NCBI GenBank assembly: GCA_046595995.1
Contig: JBKJNB010000034.1
Coordinates: 16,378-80,377, forward strand
Source: JAWXBR01 sp046595995
Lineage (GTDB): Bacteria; Bacteroidota; Ignavibacteria; Kapaibacteriales; Kapaibacteriaceae
Reading direction: 5' to 3'
Length of the DNA stretch: 64,000 nucleotides
The translations under genes were made by a program, and so were the position numbers. The notes below the pieces were generated by a model that saw only the letters and a program-made list of their open reading frames with translations, did not search any database and was not told where the DNA came from. Shown in pieces: positions 17,560-27,806 of the stretch; position 1 is the stretch's first letter; every line of letters starts with the position of its first letter.

Positions 17560-18942
17560 ATGGCAAATGAACGACTTGAGGAACGATTGGCACAGCTCTC
17601 ATCTGAGGTCCTAGCGGAGCTGTTAGTACGTCATGCGACCGGCAACAAACCGCTAAGGCGAGAACTGATTACGGCCACGTCGGATGTTAAGTCATTAGTG
17701 GCTTTTGTGAGGGGTGCGATCAATAAGCTGTCTCCTACTTACCCGAGTGACGATTACGTCTATGCAAGTAAAGTTCGTACCCGGCTAGACATAATTCTCG
17801 AGCGGATAGAGGCCGTTGCCAGCGCCGTACCAAGCAGAGCCTTCGAGTTGGTATGCGAGTTATATGCTAATGAGTCATACATAACAAAGAATGTCGATGA
17901 CGTTGATGAAACCATTGTTGAGGTATTCTGCGTTTGTATGCCCAAGCTTGCCGCCGAGATTGCTGAGTCGTACTCCGATGAGAAACACACGACGAAATGG
18001 TTGTTGAAGGCCCTCGAGGTAGACTCTTCACGTTCGGGAAGTTACTTGGTCGATGCGCTCGCATCTGTTATTCCGGAGTCAGTGTTGAGAACACTTCTTG
18101 CCGACACAGCGCATCGCGTTGAGCAAAATCCTCGCACGGAATTTGAAAATCGAGATCATGCATTTGTGCTGCGTCGGCTACTTGTTGCTGTGGGCGACAC
18201 CACTGGCTTTATTGAAGTGTGCACACATAATGGTTCGATGATTGAGACGGATGTACTTACACTCGTGCAGATGTATATCGACCACGGAGCATACGACGTC
18301 GCAGAACAGTGGCTGCACACACTTCAATGGAACGCAGACGCGATTCCTACTTCAGTTCAAACACTGCAATACGACATCGACAGAGGATTAAAACGTCCTA
18401 AGTCGGTTCACGTAGACGTCATGAACGACTTCCTGAAAAGACCTTATTATTTGACGTATAATGCATTAAAGGAAAAGCTGTCGTCAGACGCCCTAGCCAA
18501 ATTGTTTTCCGATGTGATGCATTCGACGGCGGACCCCGACTTCAAATCAATGCATGTTGTGTGGTTTCTTGTTTCGGAGGATGCGGCTAAGGCAGAACGC
18601 ATCTTCGCTTCGTTCAAGAAAATCGAACGAGTAGATTTCGACATGTGGGTACACATCCTTGAAGCATTTGAATCAACGAGAAGACCCCTAGGAGCTACGA
18701 TTGCCCTTCGTGTACTCCTCGATGACATCCTCGACAATAAACGAACTGAGCAATACGGCCACGCCACTCGATACTACGCGAGACTATGGTTCCATGCCCA
18801 GAACATCACCAAATGGAGTGGCATCCCGAACAACGACACCTACATGGCCGCATTCCAGAGAGCTCATGCCTTCGACTCACTATTCTGGTACACGGCTGTG
18901 CGACAGCCGAAGCCCGTAGAGGTCCCGTGGTATGAGCAGTAG
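17560..18942 (+). CDS. DUF6880-like helical protein (copy 1)
   Basis: This 460-residue cytoplasmic protein, mostly alpha-helical with no signal, begins with the family signature RLEERLAQLSSEVLAELLVR. Then come a KPLRRELI segment, a paired-Arg helix (SKVRTRLDIILERIEAV) and AFELVCELYANE, and it ends NDTYMAAFQRAH and FWYTAVRQPKPV. The domain order (LPSDVLAxxL, K/R-rich helix, AFELxCEL, late VxxQMYxDH and LLDDIL...Y) is what I recall for DUF6880, whose function is unknown. Relatives lie at 29797, 34484 and 35901. This copy directly precedes the restriction operon and is the most divergent. Confidence 0.72.
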   Translation: MANERLEERLAQLSSEVLAELLVRHATGNKPLRRELITATSDVKSLVAFVRGAINKLSPTYPSDDYVYASKVRTRLDIILERIEAVASAVPSRAFELVCELYANESYITKNVDDVDETIVEVFCVCMPKLAAEIAESYSDEKHTTKWLLKALEVDSSRSGSYLVDALASVIPESVLRTLLADTAHRVEQNPRTEFENRDHAFVLRRLLVAVGDTTGFIEVCTHNGSMIETDVLTLVQMYIDHGAYDVAEQWLHTLQWNADAIPTSVQTLQYDIDRGLKRPKSVHVDVMNDFLKRPYYLTYNALKEKLSSDALAKLFSDVMHSTADPDFKSMHVVWFLVSEDAAKAERIFASFKKIERVDFDMWVHILEAFESTRRPLGATIALRVLLDDILDNKRTEQYGHATRYYARLWFHAQNITKWSGIPNNDTYMAAFQRAHAFDSLFWYTAVRQPKPVEVPWYEQ

Positions 18943-19031
18943 TAGGGCAACTACGTACCTCTTTCAGGGCATTTTATCCTCAACGCTCTGGTATCATGTT
19001 TTTAAGGCAGTGTGGTTGTTAAGTTGTGGCC

Positions 19032-22000
19032 ATGTCGAACACTTTCTTCGCCGACCCGATTCTCAATTCGCCGTACGAGTACCCCAAGGCACACTGGGAG
19101 CTTGATGACGATGGTCAACCAACGCATGAGGTTGTCGCAACCCGGCGCAGGGCGCGCTTCATCACGCCGATACCAGCTCCAAGAAAAAGGAAAGCCAAAG
19201 AGGTACAGGTAGAGGCCGAGTTCAACGAAGGTCCATCTACCGCAGACCAGCAGTACAAGTCGTCAGAGACAATCAATGCAGTGCGCGAGATGGTGGACAA
19301 ATGGCGTGCGATACCGAATTCGAATGACTGGCATGTTACACCAGTAACAGCGACGCTGCTGCGGTATTGGCGGACGCATGAGTTTAACGGACCCAAACCA
19401 TTTTTCTGTCAGCTCGAAGCCGTAGAGACTGCCATCTGGCTAACAGAAGTGGCCCCTAAAATGGGCAAGCAGACGCAGTCCATTCTTAAGTCGCTCGAAG
19501 ATTCCAACCTCGATGCAAACCCCGAACTCTCTCGCCTTTCACTGAAACTCGCAACGGGCGCAGGCAAGACAACGGTGATGGCTATGCTTATTGCATGGCA
19601 GACTGTTAACGCCGCACGCACACCGAATAGCAAGAAATTCACAAGAGGCTTCTTAATCGTTACGCCAGGCATCACCATTCGCGATCGTCTGCGTGTTCTG
19701 CAACCGAACGATCCTGAGAGTTATTACGAGTCGCGCGAGTTGGTGCCCAGGGACATGTTACCAGAAATGTTCAAGGCGAAGATTGTGATCACCAATTATC
19801 ATGCATTCAAGCTGCGCGAACGATTGGAGATTTCGAAAGGCGGACGTCTACTGCTGCAAGGACGTGGTGGCGCACCGATCGAGACCATAGAGTCAGAAGG
19901 ACAATTGATACAGCGCGTGATGCCAGAGCTCATGAGCATGCGCGATGTGCTTGTTATTAACGACGAAGCGCATCACTGCTACCGCGAAAAGCCCCTTCCC
20001 CCAGATGCAGAAGTATTAAAGGGAGACGAGCGCGAAGAAGCAGAAGAGAACAACGAAGCTGCGCGACTCTGGATTAGCGGAATCGAAATGGTGAAACGGA
20101 AGCTCGGTATACAGCGAGTGCTGGACCTTTCTGCGACACCGTTTTTTCTGCGCGGATCTGGATATGCCGAAGGCACGATCTTCCCATGGACGATGAGCGA
20201 CTTCTCGCTAATGGATGCAATCGAGTGTGGCATCGTGAAGCTACCGCGCGTTCCGATTTCGGAAAATATCCCCGGAAACGAAATGCCCGTATTTCGAAAC
20301 CTGTGGGAGCATATCAGTGCTGACATGCCAAAGAAGGGGCGGAAGTGGGCTGGTGAACTCGACCCATTAAAGATTCCTGTGAAGCTGCAAACTGCGCTCG
20401 AAGCGCTATACGGTATCTATAGAAAAACGTTCGACACGTGGCAAGCAGCGAACATGGCTTCGCCACCATGCTTCATTATCGTGTGCCAGAACACATCCAT
20501 TTCAGATCTCGTGTTTAAATATGTGTCAGGGTTCTTTAGAACGCTCGACGACGGTACTAAACAATTTGAGAATGGCAAACTAAAGCTGTTCTCTAATTTC
20601 AACGACGATGGCACACCGCTGTCACGTCCGAACACACTCCTTATCGACAGTCAACAACTCGAAGCCGGCGATGCCCTCGACGATGTATTTCTTAACGCGG
20701 CTTCTGCAGAACTCGATGTGTTCCGCAGCGAAGTTGCAACAAGAGCTGGCGACATGCGGGCAGGCGAGAACCTCACAGATGCACAGATCCTTCGCGAGGT
20801 AATGAACACCGTCGGAAAGGAAGGAAAACTTGGTGCCTCTATCCGTTGTGTGGTATCGGTCTCGATGCTTACAGAAGGATGGGATGCGAACACCGTAACA
20901 CATGTGCTAGGGGTTCGTGCGTTTGGAACGCAGTTGTTATGCGAGCAGGTGATTGGACGTGCCTTGCGACGCCAGTCGTATGAGTTGAACCCTGATACAG
21001 GACGCTTCAATGTCGAATACGCCGATGTGTTAGGCATACCGTTCGACTTTACATCAGAGCCAGTGGTTGTTGGGCCGCAACCACCACGCGAAACCGTCGA
21101 GGTCCGCGCAGTACGTCCAGAACGCGACCATCTCGCAATCTCGTTCCCTCGTGTCGTCGGCTACCGCACCGAGTTACCGAACGAGCGTCTCGTTGCAACA
21201 TTCACCGCCGACTCTGTTCTCGAACTCACACCCGACCTGGTGGGTCCGACCATTACGCACAACGCGGGCATTATTGGCGAAGGCATCACGCTCGACCTCG
21301 ATCACCTCGACGAGGTGCGTCGGTCAACGCTGTGTTACCACTTAACGAAGCACCTCGTAACCAACACATTCCGCGAACCTGGTGAAGCTCCGAAGCTGCA
21401 CTTGTTCGGTCAGCTCAAGAGCATAGCGGCACAATGGCTCGACCAATGCCTCGTTTGCCGTGGTAACACCTTCGAAGCACAACTCGTGTACCTCCAGCTT
21501 GCCGACATGGCATGCGAGCGTATTGCGGCTGCGATCAGCAAGACAAACGAGGGAGTGAATGCCATGCAAGCACTCATCGACCCATTCAATCCGACTGGCT
21601 CTTCGAACCACGTCCGTTTTCTTACGTCGAAGAAAAGTCGCTGGCTAACCGACGCGAACAAGTGCCAAATCAATTGGGTTGTACTTGATAGCGATTGGGA
21701 AGCCGAATTCTGTCGCATTGCAGAGCACCATTCGTCAGTCGTCGCCTACGTAAAGAATCACGGACTCCATTTCGAGATTCCGTATCGCAGTGGCGCGGAG
21801 CAGCGCACGTACATTCCAGACTTCATTGTGCTAGTCGACGATGGTCGCGGCACGGATGACCTCTTACATCTGATTGTCGAAATTAAAGGCTTCCGCAACG
21901 AGAATGCGAAAGACAAAAAACTTGCCGTCGAGAATTACTGGATCCCGGGCATCAACAACGCCAAGACCTACGGACGCTGGGCTTTTCTCGAACTGACGAG

Positions 22001-22073
22001 CGTTTGGGACATGAACGACGAGTTCGGGAAGAGCCTCACCCAAGTGGCTGCAATAGTCGAAAATGCATCGTGA
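19032..22073 (+). CDS. Type III-like restriction enzyme: SF2 helicase plus PD-(D/E)XK nuclease
   Basis: This 1013-residue protein starts at ATG 19032. Residues about 170-330 hold the helicase core, with Walker A LATGAGKTTVMAMLIAWQ near residue 176, FLIVTPGITIRDRL, IVITNYHAF and the DEAH-type box VINDEAHHCYRE near 310. The second RecA lobe includes VSVSMLTEGWDANTVTHVLG and CEQVIGRALRR. The C-terminus has a nuclease motif, YIPDFIVLVDDG near 927 and LIVEIKG near 949. The architecture is that of Res subunits that translocate on or unwind DNA and cut foreign DNA; I think it belongs to the BPTD_3080 family. It heads a co-directional operon with the methyltransferase at 24075. Confidence 0.9.
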   Translation: MSNTFFADPILNSPYEYPKAHWELDDDGQPTHEVVATRRRARFITPIPAPRKRKAKEVQVEAEFNEGPSTADQQYKSSETINAVREMVDKWRAIPNSNDWHVTPVTATLLRYWRTHEFNGPKPFFCQLEAVETAIWLTEVAPKMGKQTQSILKSLEDSNLDANPELSRLSLKLATGAGKTTVMAMLIAWQTVNAARTPNSKKFTRGFLIVTPGITIRDRLRVLQPNDPESYYESRELVPRDMLPEMFKAKIVITNYHAFKLRERLEISKGGRLLLQGRGGAPIETIESEGQLIQRVMPELMSMRDVLVINDEAHHCYREKPLPPDAEVLKGDEREEAEENNEAARLWISGIEMVKRKLGIQRVLDLSATPFFLRGSGYAEGTIFPWTMSDFSLMDAIECGIVKLPRVPISENIPGNEMPVFRNLWEHISADMPKKGRKWAGELDPLKIPVKLQTALEALYGIYRKTFDTWQAANMASPPCFIIVCQNTSISDLVFKYVSGFFRTLDDGTKQFENGKLKLFSNFNDDGTPLSRPNTLLIDSQQLEAGDALDDVFLNAASAELDVFRSEVATRAGDMRAGENLTDAQILREVMNTVGKEGKLGASIRCVVSVSMLTEGWDANTVTHVLGVRAFGTQLLCEQVIGRALRRQSYELNPDTGRFNVEYADVLGIPFDFTSEPVVVGPQPPRETVEVRAVRPERDHLAISFPRVVGYRTELPNERLVATFTADSVLELTPDLVGPTITHNAGIIGEGITLDLDHLDEVRRSTLCYHLTKHLVTNTFREPGEAPKLHLFGQLKSIAAQWLDQCLVCRGNTFEAQLVYLQLADMACERIAAAISKTNEGVNAMQALIDPFNPTGSSNHVRFLTSKKSRWLTDANKCQINWVVLDSDWEAEFCRIAEHHSSVVAYVKNHGLHFEIPYRSGAEQRTYIPDFIVLVDDGRGTDDLLHLIVEIKGFRNENAKDKKLAVENYWIPGINNAKTYGRWAFLELTSVWDMNDEFGKSLTQVAAIVENAS

Positions 22074-22159
22074 GCTGTACTAGGTTGTAAGGTAAGTCTG
22101 CAGAACTAAAATTGTAATACATGTTAATGAGTTGGGTGCGCCACGGAGACACCAAGAAA

Positions 22160-24070
22160 ATGACAACAACATCCTTTCAAACGAATCCGATTTCACTTGA
22201 ATCATTATTGCAACAATGCAGCGCAGGGAAAATTCAGTTACCCGATTTTCAGCGTAGTTGGGTTTGGTCTATAGACCGGATACTTGGTCTGATAGCTTCT
22301 GTTTCTAGCGCCTTTCCCATCGGTGCACTCATGACACTAGAATCCAAATCAGGGAACACACTGTTTGCTCGTCGCCCTATCCAAGGAGCAGATGAGGGAG
22401 CATTACGCGCAACACCGGCTGAGCTTCTTCTGGATGGGCAACAGCGTTTGACTGCGTTGTATCAAGCATGTTATAGACATAACATCGTTGAGAATACCAC
22501 ACTCAAGAAGGGGGCTTGGTTTTACTTCGACATCGCAAAGTCGCTGGATCCAAAGTGTGATCGTGAAGATGCCATATTCTCCATTCGCAGTGATCGCCAT
22601 ATCGTCGACTTCTTCGGCAAAGACATCAGGCTTGATCTTTCTTCGCCTGAGCTAGAGTACGAGCATATGATGTTTCCCGTCAATCGGGCATTCGATTGGG
22701 ACCAGTGGCAAGACGGTTTTGTCGATTACTGGAAGGATGATGCAAAAAGGGCAATGTTCAGGGAATTCAAGAACAGCGTTCTACAGAACTTCAAATCGTA
22801 CAGCGTCCCTGTAATCAAGCTAGATGAAAGCACATCCTCTGAAGCAGTCTGTCTTGTGTTCGAAAAAGTCAACACAGGTGGCAAAGCATTGGATGCATTC
22901 GAACTCCTCACTGCGATGTATGCTGCCAAGGGCTTTCGGCTTCGCGACGACTGGCTAGGCACTGCTAGCTCGAAAGGATTACATACCACACTGATGGAGT
23001 GCGGCCACGCGGCCGAACAAAAGGTAGGAGTATTGGCCAAGGTTTCTAGTACGGATTTTCTACAAGCGATTGCACTCCGCCATACCAAAGAGGTTCGTAA
23101 TAATAGTATGTTGGCTGGGATCAGTGAAAGCTCATTACCGGCCGTCAGGGCTTCCCGCCAGTCATTGTTAGATCTGCCTCTCACAGCCTACATCAAGTAT
23201 CGGGATGAAGTAGAGATGGGATTCAAGATGGTCGCAAAATTTTTGCGTCAACAGAACATACACAAAGCCATAGACGTGCCCTATCAAACGCAGTTAGTAC
23301 CATTGGCTGCAATCTTTTCTGAGTTTGGTGACAGGGCCGAACACAGTACAAACATGAACAAGATCGCACATTGGTTCTGGTGCGGAATCTTTGGCGAGCT
23401 GTACAGTAGTGCCGTTGAGAGCCGTTTCGCAAAGGATATTGTGGACGTCCCGTTGTGGCTCGATGGTGGACCAGAACCCAGCACCGTGATCGATGGCGTG
23501 TTCCGGTCAGAGCGATTGATAAAAATTCGTACTCGATTGTCGGCTGCCTACAAAGGCATTCATGCGCTCCTGATGCGTGAGGGTGCAAAAGACTTTCGAA
23601 GCGGGCAAGGTTACGACGTGACAGTATTTTTTGACGAAGCAGTGGACATACATCATATTTTTCCGCAAAAGTGGTGCGAATCCCACCATATAGCTCCGGA
23701 TGTATATGATACCGTTATCAATAAGACGCCATTAAGCTATCGGACGAATCGAATCATCGGGGGTGTTGCGCCATCCAAATATCTTTCTCGATTGGAAGAA
23801 GGGAAAATCAACCCCCAGGGCAAAGTCGTGGAGCCCGCGTTGGATCGCGCTCTACTGGACTCGTATTTAGCATCTCATTGTATAGACCCAACACTACTGC
23901 GTACAGATGACTTCTCTGTATTCATGGATGAACGTAGAAAAGCCCTGTTGAACCTTATAAGTAAGGCTACAGGACATCCAGTGATCGAGCCACTTTCCGG
24001 CTCCGACCCAGATGACGAACAGGAAGAACCCATGCCAATGGATTATGAAAACTTGGAGGGCGTCAGCTAA
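22160..24070 (+). CDS. GmrSD-like DUF262 plus HNH nuclease (type IV restriction-like)
   Basis: This 636-residue protein starts at ATG 22160, just past a less likely in-frame start at 22121. The N-terminal DUF262/ParB-like domain has IQLPDFQRSWVWSIDRILGL and the DGQQRLTAL nucleotide-binding motif (about residue 92). The C-terminal part has an HNH/DUF1524-like motif, VDIHHIFPQKW (about residue 498) with NKTPLSYRTNRIIG after it. GmrSD proteins of this layout use NTP to restrict modified phage DNA. It lies between res and mod with 4 nt to mod, an unusual insertion in a type III-like operon. It may therefore add a modification-dependent layer or belong to the same machine. Confidence 0.85.
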   Translation: MTTTSFQTNPISLESLLQQCSAGKIQLPDFQRSWVWSIDRILGLIASVSSAFPIGALMTLESKSGNTLFARRPIQGADEGALRATPAELLLDGQQRLTALYQACYRHNIVENTTLKKGAWFYFDIAKSLDPKCDREDAIFSIRSDRHIVDFFGKDIRLDLSSPELEYEHMMFPVNRAFDWDQWQDGFVDYWKDDAKRAMFREFKNSVLQNFKSYSVPVIKLDESTSSEAVCLVFEKVNTGGKALDAFELLTAMYAAKGFRLRDDWLGTASSKGLHTTLMECGHAAEQKVGVLAKVSSTDFLQAIALRHTKEVRNNSMLAGISESSLPAVRASRQSLLDLPLTAYIKYRDEVEMGFKMVAKFLRQQNIHKAIDVPYQTQLVPLAAIFSEFGDRAEHSTNMNKIAHWFWCGIFGELYSSAVESRFAKDIVDVPLWLDGGPEPSTVIDGVFRSERLIKIRTRLSAAYKGIHALLMREGAKDFRSGQGYDVTVFFDEAVDIHHIFPQKWCESHHIAPDVYDTVINKTPLSYRTNRIIGGVAPSKYLSRLEEGKINPQGKVVEPALDRALLDSYLASHCIDPTLLRTDDFSVFMDERRKALLNLISKATGHPVIEPLSGSDPDDEQEEPMPMDYENLEGVS

Positions 24071-24074
24071 AAGT

Positions 24075-27000
24075 ATGGCGAAGAAGACTCCAGTACCGAA
24101 GACCGTCGAGGCACTTACTCACTCCGACGCATCGCGCACTAATATTCCTACGGCAGAACACCAGACCATGATGGTAGATGCAGAGGCGAAACCAACGCAG
24201 GTCTCATATATAAGGGGAGTGAAGGGGCTCGAAGACGAAAAGGAAAAGCGCAATCGCGATCTCGACCCACAACTCGTGTGGCGCGGCAAGGACTCACAAG
24301 ACTGGAGCGATCTCGTTGTAGCTGCACCACCCCTGTACATCCAGGAAAAGGTCCACCCGAAAGTCCTCATCGACGACTTACGACGTCAGACCGAAGCCGA
24401 CAACAAACGCGACACGCCCACCCTCGACCTCTTCGGCGACTTCAACGGTCTTCCCCATGGCGCAGACAAAACCGAATTCTATCAGCACGATCAGAATTGG
24501 TCGAACCGCATGATCCTCGGCGACTCGCTGCAAGTAATGGCGAGCTTAGCCGAACGCGAAGGCCTCCGTGGCAAGGTGCAATGCATCTACTTCGACCCCC
24601 CTTACGGAATCAAGTTCAATAGCAACTTCCAGTGGTCCACCACCAGCCGCGACGTCAAGGACGGCAACACAGCCCACATAACACGCGAACCCGAACAAGT
24701 AAAAGCCTTTCGCGACACATGGCGCGATGGTATACATAGTTACCTAACCTATCTGCGTGACCGGCTCACCGTGGCGCGAGATCTTCTTACGGACTCAGGT
24801 TCGATCTTCTTGCAGATTGGTGATGAGAATGTGCATCGCGTCCGCGCGCTCATTGATGAGGTGTTTGGGGAAACGAACCACGTGATCGAGATTAAATTCC
24901 GAACAACTAGCAATCGTACGGCTGACTTTCTGCCCTCAATATTCGACACGATCGTCGTTTACGCCAAGGACAAGTCGCAATGCAAGTTCCGCCGTCCGTA
25001 CAAATCGAAAGAATATGCTGATGTTTCACAGGATTCCTATGGCTGCATTGAAATCGATAGGTTTGAATGGCGTCGCTTAACTAAGTCGGAAAAGGAAGCC
25101 CCCAAAGATGCCGAGAAGATTGGGCATCTCTTCGGCTTAGGAGACCTAACGTCATCGCACGAGTATATCCGAGACACCTTCGAATGGCAGGGAGGCAAGT
25201 TCGACCCGAAGAAGCGATACTGGTCCACGTCGCTTGCTGGCCTTCGTAGTTTGGGACGCGCCAATCGGCTTTGCGACGTCAACGGCACTCTTCGTTACAA
25301 GCGGATATTTAATGACACCCCTGCGTCACCACTGACAAACATTTGGGATGACACAGGAAGCGGTTCTCAAACGGAAGAGCGCACATACGTTGTTCAAACG
25401 GTGTCCAAAGCTATAGAGCGCTGTCTCTTGATGGCGACCGACCCAGGCGACCTCGTGCTCGACCCTACATGTGGTTCGGGGACAACTGCCACAGTCGCCG
25501 AACAATGGGGACGTCGCTGGATTACCATTGATACCTCGCGTGTTGCTCTTGCTCTGGCGCGAGCTCGTGTCATGGGTGCACGCTATCCATTCTACCATCT
25601 GGCCGACTCAGTGGAAGGTCAGAAGAAGGAATCGGAAGTAACAAAGACTCCGATCAACGCAAAACCAGTTGCTGGTATAGTGAGCAAGGGCTTCGTGTAC
25701 GAGCGCGTGCCGCACATCACGCTGAAGTCGATTGCCAACAATGCTGAGATTGACGTCATTCATGCGAAGTACGAGCAAGAACTCTCACAGGAACTCAACA
25801 ACCTAAGTAGACAGCTTAAGGCATTAGCAAGCAGACGGCAACACGCACTTGGTACGGGTGAGAACATAGTCATACATGCCGTGCCGTTGCCTTTGGAGGA
25901 ATGGACGGTGCCGAGGCAAGTGCCATATCAACTCTCAGACGAAGATGCAAAGCTCGTGCAGGATGTGTACGAGAATGAGTTGAAGCCAAAGACCTATGTC
26001 GAGTACGACGACCCATTCGACATGCTCGACAATATGACTTATCCGGAATTGCCCCCTTACATTACTTTCGCGGTGTACTTGCGTATGTACTGGGATAAAC
26101 GGATAGCTCGGCAGAAGGAAATTGATGCATCGATTGCAGCAAGAGCCGAGTACGAGTACTTGTATGACAAGCCGTACGAAGACAAGAAGAAGGTTCGTGT
26201 TGCCGGGCCGTTCACAGTAGAGAGTTTGAGCCCGCACCGCATCCTCTCAATGGACGAAAACGACGAATTCGTGCAAGGCGTAGCAGAATCTAAACTCGGT
26301 TACGGTCGCGAGCGGGACTTTGTTGAGATTATTCTCGACAACCTAAAGGTTGCTGGCGTACAGCAGTCGCACAAAGCCGATAAGATTGTATTCTCTTCAT
26401 TGGCACCATGGCCCGGAGACTCGATTTGTGCGGACGGTCGATACATGGAGGGTGATGTCGAGAGGCGTGCTGCAGTTTTCATTGGTCCGGAGTTCGGTAC
26501 CGTTACACGTCCGGACCTCGTCGCTGCCGCAAGAGAATCTGCCGAGGCTGGCTTTGACACGTTGATCTCGTGCGCCTTCGCATACGAAGCACATGTGTCT
26601 GATCTAAGTAAGATGGGCAGCATGCCCATCCTCAAAGCGCGGATGAACGCCGACTTGCACATGGCTGAGGACTTGAAAACAACGGACAAAGGAAATCTTT
26701 TTGTTGTGTTCGGAGAGCCCGACCTGGAAATTCTTGATGCGGGTGGAAATCAGATCAAGGTCAAAATCAACGGTGTTGATGTATTTCATCCAAACTCGGG
26801 CGAGGTCCGTAGCGACAGCATCGACGGTATCGCGTGTTGGTTCATCGACACCGACTACAACGAAGAAAGCTTCTTTGTGCGTCAGGCGTACTTCCTCGGT
26901 GCGAACGACCCGTACTCGGCACTAAAGACAACCTTAAAGGCAGAGATAAACGAGGAAGCGTGGGAGTCGCTACATAGCGACGTGTCACGTCCGTTTGACA

Positions 27001-27080
27001 AGCCTACAACGGGAAGAATTGCCGTGAAGGTGATCAATCATTTGGGGGATGAGGTGATGAAGGTGTTTAGAGTGAACTGA
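24075..27080 (+). CDS. DNA methyltransferase, beta-class, Mod-like, 1001 aa
   Basis: The start at ATG 24075 is 4 nt after the DUF262 stop. Motif IV (IYFDPPYGIKFNSNF, about residue 174) precedes motif I (LDPTCGSGTTATVAEQWG, about residue 463), the order of beta-class amino-methyltransferases such as type III Mod; DPPY indicates N6-adenine or N4-cytosine methylation. The region between them should hold the target-recognition part. The C-terminal 450 residues are an extension with no known catalytic motif and may contact the Res subunit. It should protect host DNA from the enzyme at 19032-22073. Its TGA overlaps the next ATG by one nucleotide. Confidence 0.9.
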   Translation: MAKKTPVPKTVEALTHSDASRTNIPTAEHQTMMVDAEAKPTQVSYIRGVKGLEDEKEKRNRDLDPQLVWRGKDSQDWSDLVVAAPPLYIQEKVHPKVLIDDLRRQTEADNKRDTPTLDLFGDFNGLPHGADKTEFYQHDQNWSNRMILGDSLQVMASLAEREGLRGKVQCIYFDPPYGIKFNSNFQWSTTSRDVKDGNTAHITREPEQVKAFRDTWRDGIHSYLTYLRDRLTVARDLLTDSGSIFLQIGDENVHRVRALIDEVFGETNHVIEIKFRTTSNRTADFLPSIFDTIVVYAKDKSQCKFRRPYKSKEYADVSQDSYGCIEIDRFEWRRLTKSEKEAPKDAEKIGHLFGLGDLTSSHEYIRDTFEWQGGKFDPKKRYWSTSLAGLRSLGRANRLCDVNGTLRYKRIFNDTPASPLTNIWDDTGSGSQTEERTYVVQTVSKAIERCLLMATDPGDLVLDPTCGSGTTATVAEQWGRRWITIDTSRVALALARARVMGARYPFYHLADSVEGQKKESEVTKTPINAKPVAGIVSKGFVYERVPHITLKSIANNAEIDVIHAKYEQELSQELNNLSRQLKALASRRQHALGTGENIVIHAVPLPLEEWTVPRQVPYQLSDEDAKLVQDVYENELKPKTYVEYDDPFDMLDNMTYPELPPYITFAVYLRMYWDKRIARQKEIDASIAARAEYEYLYDKPYEDKKKVRVAGPFTVESLSPHRILSMDENDEFVQGVAESKLGYGRERDFVEIILDNLKVAGVQQSHKADKIVFSSLAPWPGDSICADGRYMEGDVERRAAVFIGPEFGTVTRPDLVAAARESAEAGFDTLISCAFAYEAHVSDLSKMGSMPILKARMNADLHMAEDLKTTDKGNLFVVFGEPDLEILDAGGNQIKVKINGVDVFHPNSGEVRSDSIDGIACWFIDTDYNEESFFVRQAYFLGANDPYSALKTTLKAEINEEAWESLHSDVSRPFDKPTTGRIAVKVINHLGDEVMKVFRVN

Positions 27081-27778
27081 TGGATCGTAGTCAACAGCAC
27101 GAAGCACTGATCTCCGATTTACAGATCATTAATGCTCTGATCGCCACCATTATCATAACCGAACCGTTAGTGTTTCCGAAGTTGCCTCCGATCAACTACG
27201 CTCCTGGGATGTCCTGGAGCATGAACGGAGAAACGCGAGCACTGCACACTCAGACGTTCAAACTTGCCCTATTAAAATCTGGTGTAATGGCAATGCGTAC
27301 CCTGTCCAATTTGCTTGGATTAGGTGTGACCAAGAAGCAACCTTACAAGTTGGTCGACAAGCCCGCTCCAAGTTCATCAAGTGACGATTTGCACGTCAGT
27401 CATATCACAGGTGCTCGTGGTTTGACAGTTTTGGATGTCATGGAATTTTCGCGTACTGGTCACCCACTACTTGACGAGCATGGAGTACAAGTGCCTTTCG
27501 ACGAGGTTTACCTGCGCGTTCTCAAGGTCGTGGATAAATCGGTTGCTCATCTAACGCATGATAGCGAATGGAGTAGTTACTATTCTGGTGCTATTGTCGG
27601 CGTGGGAACGTTCGTAACGGTGGCGATACAGATCGCTGTGCTTAGAACTTCGTGGAATGATGCATTCGATGAGCTCGTATTCTCGAATACAAAACAGCTA
27701 CTGCCAACTGCACACCATAACGAATACATGAAGATGATCGCAGACTACCATGCTGATATGCAACTCGTGTTAGCCTGA
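27080..27778 (+). CDS. Unknown 232-aa protein inside the restriction operon
   Basis: This protein starts at ATG 27080, overlapping the mod stop (TGATG), so the two are translationally coupled. No family was recognised. Visible features are a mixed N-terminus (NALIATIIITEPLVFPKLP), a Ser-rich linker near 110 (PAPSSSSDDLHVSH), and one hydrophobic stretch (SGAIVGVGTFVTVAIQIAVL, about residues 173-192) that could be a membrane segment or buried helix. The position between mod and tcmP implies it works with one of them, perhaps as a specificity, immunity or effector component; this is inference. Confidence 0.75.
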   Translation: MDRSQQHEALISDLQIINALIATIIITEPLVFPKLPPINYAPGMSWSMNGETRALHTQTFKLALLKSGVMAMRTLSNLLGLGVTKKQPYKLVDKPAPSSSSDDLHVSHITGARGLTVLDVMEFSRTGHPLLDEHGVQVPFDEVYLRVLKVVDKSVAHLTHDSEWSSYYSGAIVGVGTFVTVAIQIAVLRTSWNDAFDELVFSNTKQLLPTAHHNEYMKMIADYHADMQLVLA

Positions 27779-27806
27779 CATTTACTTGTCACACATTGAT
27801 GTAACA

